A stretch of 64,000 nucleotides of DNA from contig CM037587.1 of the NCBI GenBank assembly GCA_021018995.1, forward strand, positions 66,297,604 to 66,361,603, written 5' to 3'. The first letter of the stretch is position 1. Each line of letters starts with the position of its first letter. This DNA comes from Chloranthus sessilifolius. Its lineage: Eukaryota > Streptophyta > Magnoliopsida > Chloranthales > Chloranthaceae. Below the pieces are notes generated by a model. It ran no database searches, was not told where the DNA came from, and saw only the letters and a program-made list of their open reading frames with translations. Positions 1-9,142 of the stretch are shown here, one piece after another. A program made the position numbers and the translations under genes.

Positions 1-520
1 ATTTGAAGTTGAAACGGTTAGAGGAGTGCTCTATGGGTGTAGATGTGGACATAAAGAATATTCAGGTGTCCCTTGATAAGGAGATATCTCCTAAATTTGA
101 AGCATCAAGTGCAAAACAAGCTCCTATGGGGCTCTCGGTGGAAGAGTTAAATAGGAGGTTGGAGGAGGGATCCCAAGTAGCAAAACTGTCGGGGTTGAGA
201 TCGACGGTGCGAGAATCCATGGGGAAGATGACAATGAGAATGAGGCCAAATGAAGACAATCAGTGGTTCTAGATACTAGTCTACCAATCAGAAGTTCATT
301 TCGAAGATGGGCATCGATCAGAGGGGCCTGGATCGACACGTGGCCAATCGTACCTTAAATGACAATCCCACCTAAATCGAAATTCATACAATTCAAATTC
401 GGGTGACAATTTTCAAATTAGACTTAATGTGGTTTCAAATTTGGACTTGAAATTGAAAAACAGTGAAGGTATCATAAGGATGATGATGCATGGATGGTCC
501 AAGCCTAAAAGTCACACGTG
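1..520 (+). pseudogene. LINE-A, probable ORF1 remnant (left part)
   Basis: The stretch up to about 272 reads open on the plus strand as a lysine-, glutamate- and arginine-rich peptide with no clear domain; the rest to 520 has stops and no recognisable product. It is assigned to a decayed LINE because the sequence on the other side of the inserted LTR element (from 4258) leads directly into a LINE endonuclease on the same strand. The target duplication CCTTG at 521-525 marks where the LTR element split it. The open stretch alone would not identify it; it could be unrelated host sequence. Confidence 0.35.
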
Positions 521-668
521 CCTTGTGATGCGGGATGCCAAGATCGAGAGCCGTAGATTCGGACCGCAACAGATTTTTCAGCTAAGAAGAAGCGGAACAG
601 AAATCAGAATCGGGCGTAAAGGAGGAGAAATCAGGCGTAAAGGAGGGGCAATCAAAATTCAAAGATTT

Positions 669-719
669 TGTTCGATCGAACCCTTATTTCGTTCAATCGA
701 ACCATTATTTCGATCAAAC
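669..719 (+). repeat. Short palindrome cluster in U3 (TTCGATCGAA type)
   Basis: A perfect TTCGATCGAA at 671-680 is followed by the near-copies TTCAATCGAA (692-701) and a CGATCAAAC half-site, separated by CCCTTATTTCG-like spacers. The right LTR has a longer version. It lies about 110-160 bp upstream of the LTR TATA box, as expected for a protein-binding cluster; that role is inference. Confidence 0.7.
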
Positions 720-827
720 AAAATTGCGCGAGAATAAATTTTTTTTGAATTCGAACTTATGTTTTAGGGTCAAATTTGTCTTTTTTATTATGTTTATTTT
801 TGTTTTAGGGTTTTATTTTAAGACCTC

Positions 828-837
828 CTATATAAGG
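828..837 (+). promoter_or_regulatory. LTR TATA box
   Basis: CTATATAAGG, matched in the right LTR at 3611-3620 and in the related element at 55422-55430. It is the expected start signal for the genomic RNA of the element. Confidence 0.75.
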
Positions 838-1473
838 TCTCACTATAAACAATGTAATTAGTTTTTTATTAATGAAAAGAGAGTTGCTTTTGTGCAAACC
901 CTAGAGAGCTTATGAAAAGTTTTCAATCAAAGGAGTGAATCCCTCAATCTTGAGGAGTGAATAATCGTTTCTCGTACGACTTGGTGCGAAGCCGACGAAC
1001 AGCCGTGGTGTGAAGCTCCGGAAAACCCTTGGTGTGAAGCCTTGGAATCTACCCTTTTAGTTTGTCTTTTCTCTAGTTGTTGTGAGGTATTATCTTTCTT
1101 TATTTCCATTGATAAAAGAATAAAAATTCCAAAAAAATCTTATTCCATGATATCTTTAATTTCGCCTTTTTGAACTATTTATTCAAGTTTTATTTCATTC
1201 AAATTTCCCAAGGAATCAAAAGACAATATTGCAATTATCGCTTAATGTCCTAAACTAGAGCGAAACTCGAGTTCCTTCATCAGAGTCATTTTTCTAGATC
1301 GAGAAATCTTCACGCATGCGAATGCTAGAATGGATTAAGCTAATTGCTTTATTAATTTCATTGAATTATTTTATGTGTTGACTGATTACGACTATTTTCA
1401 TTGTTTAATTCATTCTAAAGTTAATCCCAAATTTGCATATTAGGGTTTTAGCGTTTTTGTCCTACGTCAGTTT

Positions 1474-1484
1474 TGGTATTAGAG
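1474..1484 (+). promoter_or_regulatory. Primer binding site (initiator-Met tRNA type, degenerate)
   Basis: TGGTATTAGAG lies four bases after the LTR terminus. The usual plant sequence is TGGTATCAGAG, so one base has changed (C to T). The related element at 56053 keeps the consensus form. Confidence 0.75.
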
Positions 1485-1584
1485 AACAGCTTTAGTTTAG
1501 GGTTGTTCGTGCCACATAGATTTTAGGGTTCACTTGATTTTAATATATTCTATCTTACACCATCTAGTCTTGCATAACCCCATC

Positions 1585-3183
1585 ATGGATACTAGTAGCT
1601 TAGAAGCCCTTATTAGAGATCCTACATCTAAAGTAATCGCTAGTCAAACCCGGATGGATGAGTACATCGCTGATCAACAAGCCCGACATGAGGCTTTAGA
1701 GACTCATTTCGAAGAGATCAATGAGCTCATTGCTGAGAATCACAATAGAGTCCAACAACTGTGACCGTAGGAGAGATGTTCCTCCTCGACATGAGGTCCA
1801 AACCAATCTGGACGATAAGGTCATGAAATCTGTGAAAATAGACGCCCTACTTTTGATGGAAAAAGACAACCCAAGGTCTTTCTCGAATGGGTTGCCAGTA
1901 TGAAAAACTACTTTGAGTGGTATACCATGTCCAAAGAGCGCAAGGTCAGGTTTTCCAAAGTCAAGCTTATTGGTCAAGCCAAGCTTTATTGGTTGGAAGT
2001 AGAGCGTCGTAAGCAAATCCAGGGTCTTCGTGCTATTTCCACGTGGACTGAAATGAAAGTTCAACTGCACGAAAAATACGTTCCCGTATCATATAATGAA
2101 CATATTCTTGATCAGTGGCAGTCATTGTATCAAGGAGATTCTCCGGTCACAAAGTACATCGATCAGTTCGAAGACTTGATGACCCAGGCTGATGTCGATA
2201 AACCAGCGAAAGTTACCCTCTCCCGATTCCGAATGGGACTTCAACCAAAGTTACAGAGGGAACTCATTCCTTATCCTGTTGCGGATCTCGAGGAATGTTT
2301 TGCTAAGGTTGAAGAATTAGAACGATATCTCGACACCCCCAGTAATGGTCAATCTAAGTCTTCCAAACTTGAGTATCAATCTAATCCTATAGAAAAGAGA
2401 AATAATGCCTCTAGTCAATCTTTAAAATCCATGATTCCTCATATTGATAAAGGAAAAGGACCTTTGATCGAGAGTTCTAGGTGTGCCCCACAACAATGTT
2501 ATAAGTGTCAAGATTTTGGTCACTTTACATCCCAATGTCCTAGTAAGAGTCAAGCTTTGATTATTCAGGAGCATGCCGAGAAAGAAGTTAATGAGTTACA
2601 CGAAGAAGTGTATGAACCGTGTGAAACACCAAGTGATGATGAAGGTGAAGCTCCGGTTAGAGCCGTAGGTTGCATTAGGGCAGTTCCTATTATCGAGGAC
2701 GGTGTTGATAGTGTGTCCATCCCAAGTGAGTCTAGAGAGTTGATAGGAGCATATCATCATTCTGATTTGCATGAGATTAGCAGTCTAAATTTATTGAGCA
2801 TCAAAAATATGCATGATCGTACTAACACATTGGATATATTTAATGCATTTGATACTAACAGTTTTGTGTTAATTCCTGATGGTTTTGAACATGTGGAATC
2901 TTTTCCATTCTCAAAAAAGGGTAATGATGGAGATCAAGATCTTTCTTTAGATAAGGGCAACCATCCGATAGTTGTCATAACGGCTCTTACGCTTATTCTT
3001 GATCCCACTATCCCGCCCTTTGATCCATTCCTTCTTGAGCATCCAATCGAACCACACCCATTTTCTCAGTTTCTATCTCATACTTTACTTGTGCAACATG
3101 AGAAAAGGTCGAATGAGGAGGTTATAGAATTCCCAAGCTTCAATGCCAATGCAAGTAAACATCATGAGTATCTCACAGCGTGA
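1585..3183 (+). pseudogene. gag: gag of the TR-GAG element, broken near its start
   Basis: The frame starting at 1585 encodes a helical N-terminus and stops near 1763. A frame change near 1840 leads into the long 427-codon frame at 1900-3183. The long frame has a retrotransposon gag core (about its residues 1-140, including QWQSLYQGDSPVTKYIDQFE) and a CCHC zinc knuckle (CYKCQDFGHFTSQC, about residues 200-213). A C-terminal tail of about 210 residues, rich in acidic residues, proline and histidine, has no domain I recognise. The protein would form the particle and bind RNA. The core resembles the gag at 56608-57561 in this window. The two breaks near the start could be decay or sequencing error; the uninterrupted 427 codons suggest the main part was kept open. 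Confidence 0.8.
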
Positions 3184-3260
3184 AAAGGTAAGCCATGAAT
3201 GAAACTTCCGAAGTGTGCCATCCATGAATTCCCTAACTCATCATAAATGAGTTTTTCCCA

Positions 3261-3271
3261 CACGAGGAGAA
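3261..3271 (+). promoter_or_regulatory. Polypurine tract of the TR-GAG element
   Basis: A purine-rich run (GAGGAGAA within CACGAGGAGAA) directly abuts the right LTR. It would prime plus-strand DNA synthesis. Confidence 0.65.
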
Positions 3272-4252
3272 TGATGCAGGATGCCAAGATCGAGAGCCAT
3301 AGATTCGGGCTGTAACAGATTTTTCAGCCAAGAAGAAACAAAACGAAAATCAGAACCATGCGTAAAAGAGGAGAAACCAGGGGTAAAGGAGGGGAAATCG
3401 AAAATTGAAGTTTTCGTTCGATCAATTCCTTATTTCGATCGAACGAAATTTCGTTCGATCGAACCCTTATTTCGTTTGATCAAAATTTTCGTTCGATCGA
3501 ATGAAATTGCGCAAGAATGAATTTTTTTTAAATTCAAACTTATGTTTTAGGGTCAAATTTGTCTTTTTTATTATGTTTATTTTCATTTTAGGCTTTTATT
3601 TTAAAATCTCCTATATAAGGTCTCACCATAAACAATGTAATTAGTTTTTTATTAATGAAAAGAGAGTTGCTTTTATGCAAACCCTAGAGAGCTTGTGAAA
3701 AATTTTCAATCGAGGGAGTAAATCCTTCAACCTTGAGGAGTGAGCAATCGTTTCTTGTGCGACTTGGTGCGAAGCCGACGTATAACCATGGTGTGAAGCT
3801 CCGGAAAACCCTTGGTGTGAAGCCTTGGAATCTATCCTTTTAGTTTATTTTTTCTCTAGTTGTTGTAAGATATTATCTTTCTTTATTTTCATTGATAAAA
3901 GAACAAAAATCTCAAAAAAAACTTATTCTATGATATCTTTAATTTCCCCTTTTTGAACTATTTATTCAAGTTTTATTTCATTCAAAATCCTCGAGGAATC
4001 AAAAGACGATATTGCAACTATTGCTTGATGCTCTAAACTAGAGCAAAACTCGAGTTCTTTCATCGGAGTCATTTTTCTAGATCAGGAAATCTTCACATAT
4101 GCAAATGCTAGAATAGATTAATCTAATTGTTTTATTAATTTTATTGAATTATTTTATGTGTTAACTGATTTCGACTATTTTCGTTGTTTAATTCATTCTA
4201 AAGTTAATCCCAAATTTGCATATTAGGGTTTTAGCATTTTTGTCCTGCGTCA
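3272..4252 (+). repeat. 3' LTR of the TR-GAG element
   Basis: 981 bp, TGATGC...TGCGTCA, followed by the target duplication CCTTG (4253-4257). Its palindrome cluster (3415-3502) is longer than in the left LTR, with about five TTCGATCGAA-type sites alternating with CCTTATTTCG spacers. The TATA box is at 3611-3620. Confidence 0.9.
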
Positions 4253-4257
4253 CCTTG

Positions 4258-4832
4258 TCAAGGGCCATCAATACGGGCCACCCAGAACAGTTTGGTTATG
4301 GGGCTAATGCATCTTTTCTTTTAAAGTCGTGAAATTTTGGTCCACCACAGCGAAGTCTTCAAAAGAGATAGATGAGATTTCAGTAATGTCCTCGTTTGAA
4401 CATGATTTAGCTAGTCTTTTCGACATTGAGGAGACCCCCTCAAAAGGAAAGCGAGCGATGAATCAATAGATGAAGATAGTAGAGCTTTTTCGTGTGAGGG
4501 TTGTTCCTAGGCTTCAGAATACATGAATATTTCCCAGGGATATGGGGAAGGGTTCTAGGATGACTTGAATGAGCTTCTTGAAGCTGATATGGGAGGGAAC
4601 TGTCTCAAGTATGGCCTACATTCCAATGGTGCCTCCAATAATTGAGGGTTCATTGAATTGCAGCTCACTAATAGTACTCCAAGGGACGAACCAAAAAGCA
4701 TGGGTCACAAGAGAAAGGGACTCAGGAACTCAAGAGCCTTCAAAGCTCAATCAATTATGGTGAAGGGAAGGGAGTGAAAGTTGGGTAGAGGCGGGTAGGG
4801 GCATTTTGGATTCCGGATTCACCATTTTTTAA
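4258..4832 (+). other. LINE-A sequence between the LTR insertion and ORF2
   Basis: No intact reading frame. Short plus-strand stretches are open and could be the end of ORF1 and the spacer before ORF2. It is placed in LINE-A only by position between the insertion point (4257) and the endonuclease start (about 4833). Confidence 0.4.
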
Positions 4833-6186
4833 TGGCTCTGAAAGTTGTCTTTAATGTGCGCGATCTGGGAGATAAAGATAAGTGCTCTATAATTCGAGAT
4901 GTCATTGCATCTCACAAGCTAGTGTTGGTGACTCTAAGAAACTAAGTGAGACTCTTGTGAATCCTCCAAAGAGGGGTGCTCATTGGGATTGGTTAGTTCT
5001 TGATGCTATCGGAGTCAAAGAAGCCATTTTAGTGTAGGATAATAAACCTATGGTCAATGTCGACTGTTTTATTGGGCTCATATAGGTCTCTATCAAGTGT
5101 AAGCTGCTCAAGGATAATCTGGAATAGGCTTTTAGGGCTGTATACAAGCCCAATGATTCAACATTGTGACAAAGTTTTTGGAATGAGTTATTGATAGTGA
5201 AAAACAAGTGGGGTTGCCCCTTGGATGGTCGGGGTTCACTTCAATGTCATACGTTTCTCTAATGAGAAAACTAGTAGGTTTAATATTACGGCCACCATGA
5301 GAGGGTTCTCTAATTTTATAGTGCATGTGGAACTCATAGATCTCCCAATGTCACATTGCACTTGGTTCAATGATCAGAATTTCTCTCTTCATTGCGGAAA
5401 TGATCGATTCATAAGTTCTATGTAGTGGGAAAAATTGTATCCAAATTTGATCACAGAAGGCTTTGTCAGTATTGTTACCGATCACATCTTGGTGCTCCTT
5501 TCGACATTAGATGATCGCTGAGTTCGTGTCTTTTTCATTTTAAAGAACCATCGCTGAATGATGAGTCTTTACCAAGTCTGATGATCATTTTGGAGTATCC
5601 GTGTTCAATGGAATACATTTTCTCATCAAAGTTGAGAAAATCAAAGTCATTTCTTAGAGAATGGAACATAAAGGTCTTTGGGAATGTTTTTAAGGCCAAA
5701 GCTGAGATTTTATCAAAGATAGAATATCTAAACCTTAAAGAGGAGTCTCGGCCTCTAACTCTGATCAAGATTGCAAAAAAAAGGAATTGAAAGATAAGTC
5801 CAATAAGAAGATTCTCGAGGAAGAGATTCTCCGGCGTCAAAGTTCTCGCGAGAAGTGGATTAAGGAAGGTGACCGCTATTCATAGTACTTTCATGCCTTG
5901 GCTAACTCAGGAATAGAAGTAATAGGATTAGTTCCATAGTGGGTAGGGAGAGATGGGTCACATCCAAAGAGGAAATTAGAATAGAAGCAATAGGATTAGT
6001 TCCACAATGGGTAGGGAGAGATGGGTCACATCCAAAGAGGAAATTAGAAAGGGAATCGTAGCCCATTTCAAAGAGATGTACAGTAAAGATTGCTTGGTTA
6101 GACCCACCCCGGATGGACTCAAATTTCTTAGCATTTCAAAGGAGGAAAGCACGATTTTGGAATTTCCTTTCAGTGTTTAAGAAGTG
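4833..6186 (+). pseudogene. LINE-A ORF2: endonuclease and pre-RT region, RT missing
   Basis: Several frames read as a plant L1-type ORF2. They give NVRDLGDKDKC near 4850 (start of an AP-endonuclease-like domain), FNVIRF near 5240 (normally GDFNVIRF) and LIDLPMSHCTWFND near 5335. WEKLYPNLITEGF near 5430 corresponds to the end of the endonuclease, and EKWIKEGDRYS near 5855 to the linker before reverse transcriptase. Frameshifts and stops are frequent. The catalytic reverse transcriptase block is absent: similarity ends near 6186, where LINE-B ORF1 begins. It encoded the nicking enzyme for target-primed insertion and is now dead. Confidence 0.78.
5912..6047 (+). repeat. 68-bp tandem duplication inside LINE-A
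   Basis: 5912-5979 and 5980-6047 are direct tandem copies of AATAGAAGYAATAGGATTAG... with only a few differences. It arose after the LINE decayed, since it would disrupt the reading frame. Confidence 0.85.
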
Positions 6187-7060
6187 AAAAGGCAGTTTCC
6201 AAGGGAAAGGCAAGAAATACTCCGCACACTCTACGTTGTTTGTATTTGGTAATCGGGAAGAGAAGCAAAGGGTGTGGAATATGACGAATGGCAGGTGGAG
6301 ATACCATGGTATCGTCTTGAAGATACTAGAATGGAGAAGCAGCTTGAGGCAGAACAAGAATGTTTTTTTGGGGGGAGCGTTTGGCTGCGTTTGCGGGGGT
6401 TGTCGTTCCATCTATGGGACGAGCATGTCTTTCAGAAAGTAGGGAAACTAAGGGGAGGGTTACTGGAGATAGATCTGGCTACTATAGCCTTCGAAGAGTT
6501 ATCCTACGCTTGCTTGAAGGTGAAGTCCAATTTCTGGGTGAAGATTTCGCGAATCATATGGTTCAGGGTTGGGGGTCTCAAATACCTAGTGACAATTAAA
6601 ATAGAGTTGGAGGAGTTCACTGCCAGTGAAATAGACTAGTTCCAGATGAAGGATTCCGGGGAGGATTATAAACCACGTTCAGAGGATTATAAACCGCGAA
6701 TCATATGGTTCAGAGGATGTGATATGGAGAGACGTCAGGATCCTGACCTATTTCCAATCCAGAACCTAGAGATTCGACACTTAGACAGCGACCCATCTCT
6801 CCGATGTTCTCCCCTGAAGAGGAAGATAACAGTGTGTACCAACGGGCATCAGTGCAGACGGTCAGCAAAAAGAGAAGGTCATTCCCCCAGCAACATGTGG
6901 CATGTCCTCGACCACTTCCTTCTTGGGCGCCAAATCCATATTTAACTTAATTTCATGTCTGAAACATGTAAACGACAGGTGTCATTCAAATTCAAATTTC
7001 GAGCGGCACGTATGTTCTTCCGAAATCTCTAGAAGAGGAAAATAAAAATCGATCCGTGGG
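6187..7060 (+). pseudogene. LINE-B ORF1 remnant (DUF4283-type gag-like protein)
   Basis: Plus-strand frames give FVFGNREEKQRVWN (about 6238-6280), then WLRLRGLSFHLWDEHVFQKV (about 6382-6440) and YACLKVKSNFWVKISR (about 6512-6558). This order and wording match the DUF4283 region at the N-terminus of plant LINE ORF1 proteins, which bind the element RNA. At least one frameshift near 6300 separates the parts. After about 6640 only basic, low-information peptide is seen, and no zinc knuckle is visible. The matching ORF2 lies beyond two later insertions. Confidence 0.68.
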
Positions 7061-7310
7061 CGGTTGTCGGGCGAGAGTTGGACCCCTCACTTGGATCGTT
7101 CCCTGGCCATCACCATCTGAATGGTGGGCCTGCAGAATCCTTTGTTAATCTCTTCAGGCATAAGCCCAGTAATGCGAAATTGAAGCCTACACGCCGAGAT
7201 CGTGACCGGATAAAAAGAAGACGTCGAAAGAGAAAGTGGACCGACAAATGGGTTTTTTTAAAAGGCTCGTTAAAGACTTGTATGCACACTATTTTAGGCA
7301 ATATTTTTAT
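7061..7310 (+). other. Unassigned stretch before the MITE
   Basis: A plus-strand frame from 7078 is open and contains a strongly basic run (RDRDRIKRRRRKRK near 7197-7238), then runs into the MITE. It may be the distal part of LINE-B ORF1, but no domain can be named. Confidence 0.3.
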
Positions 7311-7707
7311 GGGAGTCATTACTTGCACTCATTTTTTAAGTGATTGCACCGAGGTTAAAAAAGGACTTTGTATTTTAGGAACATGTGACATGTGAAAACG
7401 TAATCTGGGCCGTCTGATTTAAAATTCATGATCTATAGATCCTTAGTGAATAAAATTGACACGAAATATAATCTTCATCATGTGATTAAATATAGTCAAA
7501 GGCTATTATTTGATTCAACGGTTGACAACAATAGATCATATGATAAATATCGTATTTTGCTCCAATCTTATCCACTAAGGATCTATAAATCATGAACTTT
7601 AAATCAAATGGCCTAGATTGTGCTTTCACATGTCACATATCCCTAAAATATAATCTTTCTTTAACCTTGGTGCAATCACTTAAAAAGTGTGTACAAGTAA
7701 TGGCTCC
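7311..7707. mobile_element. Long-inverted-repeat MITE (Mutator-like by target duplication)
   Basis: The first and last about 150 bp are inverted copies, roughly 85% alike by eye. The arms begin GGGAGTCATTACTTGCAC and GGAGCCATTACTTGTACA. About 100 bp of AT-rich loop lies between. The flanks 7302-7310 (TATTTTTAT) and 7708-7716 (ATTTTTTAT) match at 8 of 9 positions, as expected for a 9-bp Mutator-type duplication. No coding capacity of its own. The flank is AT-rich, so the duplication could be partly chance. Confidence 0.75.
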
Positions 7708-7716
7708 ATTTTTTAT

Positions 7717-8620
7717 CATGGTTTAGTTTCCTTTTTTATTAGAATTCTTTTAATAAATAGTTTATTTCAGGATTCGTTTCTTTATTTGAATTATTTAGGG
7801 GTCAGACACATATGTGATATTTGACTGTTAATTTTATCACTTTCTATGCAACTATCGAAAAAGTGGTTATAAGTCTACTAATATGTGTCGAAATTGTGTG
7901 ATTCTTGTCTTGTTGAAAAGCTACTTCGATAAGCTTTTAAACAAGACCAATTTCATATCAATCAGACATCATTTGATCATTCAAAAGTTGTTGCATAATA
8001 AAAAAGAGATTAATGATGAAAGTAATTATGACCATTAGATTAAAAGGTTTTAATGGTTGATTAGGAGTTTTATTTTAAGTAGTATTCCTATAGTTTATTT
8101 CCTTTATAAATACACATTGTAATCTCTTATGAGAATTAATTATTGGTGAATGAAATTGCTTTTGTGAACTTTGAGAGTTCTAAACTTTCATGAGGGGGTG
8201 ATTCTCTCAAAACGGAAAGCGATTATTCGTCCCGCGTGCTGTTTAGTACGAGGCAAACTCTTCTTCCATCTCTATCTTCTTATGATCTACGAGCTGCGTA
8301 AGTAGCGTAACCCTAGCCTAGCTATCTGACTATTAAATCCATATTTAACCTATTTATTTCATTAAAATTTCAAAATCAACCTATCGGTTCATTAAATCTT
8401 TGTTAGCCTTTTATTTTCACTCCGTAATGAAAGAATCCTCTTGCGAGTTCGTTCAACGCCCTAAAACTGTCGGAGATCCACCCATTCACTAAGAACCATA
8501 ATCTTCTAGATCCAATAGGGAACGTACGCGAAAAGTAACACTATTTTAGGCCGAAATTAAAATATCTAATTGAATTTCTAGAATATTTCTATGATAATTT
8601 GTTAAGGAAACTAGTTATTT
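7717..8620 (+). repeat. Probable LTR or solo-LTR remnant
   Basis: Around 8095-8170 the order is TATA-like CCTTTATAAATAC, then TTGTAATCTC, ATTAATTATTGGTGAATGAA and GCTTTTGTGAAC. This parallels the promoter and early-transcript part of the LTRs at 828-900 and 55422-55490. A GTGATTCTCTC...CGATTATTCGT block follows, as in 940-975. Neither end nor a target duplication could be fixed, so it is a tentative remnant of a related LTR inserted into LINE-B. Confidence 0.4.
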
Positions 8621-8624
8621 TCAA

Positions 8625-9085
8625 TTGCTTAAATTAATTTTAATTTTAATCTCAGTCTTAGCATTGCATGTGTTAGTTTCCGCATCACTCGGTCACGTGA
8701 TAGAGGACGAAGCTTCTAGAGCCTCATCAATAGCTCGGAGTACTGTGGGTGTGTCGGACTCATGTTCTAGCCTTGCGGGGAAGACCGCAAATCCAACCCG
8801 GATAGCATGGACTCTATTTGTCTAGTGGAGGATAGCCCCTATCCATCTAGAAACTTTCCAGTTTCCTCCCAAGATGACCTCAATGTCCTATTGGAGTCAG
8901 ACCTAAACAAAATCTGTGAGAAATATGGCATTTCTTTTTTGGGTCGACCGAATGACCTTAGAAATTTATTCATCGATAAGGAGCAATGGCTGCGTCAGAT
9001 CAGCCTAAAAGAAGGCAGAGGTTCGTCTTCGTCAAGTCTGGATCATAGCCACAAAAATAACAGCTGTGGGGCGAGGTCCATTTGA
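8625..9085 (+). pseudogene. Open stretches ahead of LINE-B ORF2
   Basis: Two overlapping plus-strand frames (8625-8825 and 8807-9085) are open but carry no recognised domain. The second contains a serine run near its end. They sit directly ahead of the endonuclease start at 9143 and are probably the end of LINE-B ORF1 or the inter-ORF region. The join near 8810 would need one frame change. Confidence 0.35.
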
Positions 9086-9142
9086 GCAGGACAAGTGCTA
9101 GGAGGTAGTTTCTATCCTAGTGTGTTTCTCTCCAGTTTTTTT

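Larger units (their letters stand above)
526..1469 (+). repeat. 5' LTR of the TR-GAG element
   Basis: 944 bp, TGATGC...TACGTCA. It is clearly homologous to 3272-4252 but with many substitutions and indels, so the insertion is not recent. U3 holds TTCGATCGAA-type palindromes (about 669-719). A TATA box (CTATATAAGG, 828-837) follows, then a region ending TTAGGGTTTTAG before the terminus. From the TATA box onward it resembles the LTR of the Gypsy element at 55019, which points to a shared family origin. Confidence 0.9.
526..4252 (+). mobile_element. Non-autonomous LTR retrotransposon with gag only (TR-GAG type)
   Basis: Two LTRs (526-1469 and 3272-4252), both beginning TGATGC and ending CGTCA, enclose 1.8 kb that holds only a gag reading frame. 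The 5-bp target duplication CCTTG is present on both sides (521-525 and 4253-4257). A primer binding site follows the left LTR, and a purine tract (GAGGAGAA) precedes the right one. Protease, reverse transcriptase, RNase H and integrase are absent, and there is no room for them. Plant elements of this plan are known as TR-GAG elements and depend on enzymes from autonomous relatives. A related full-length element lies at 55019-61847. It inserted into LINE-A on the same strand. Confidence 0.9.
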
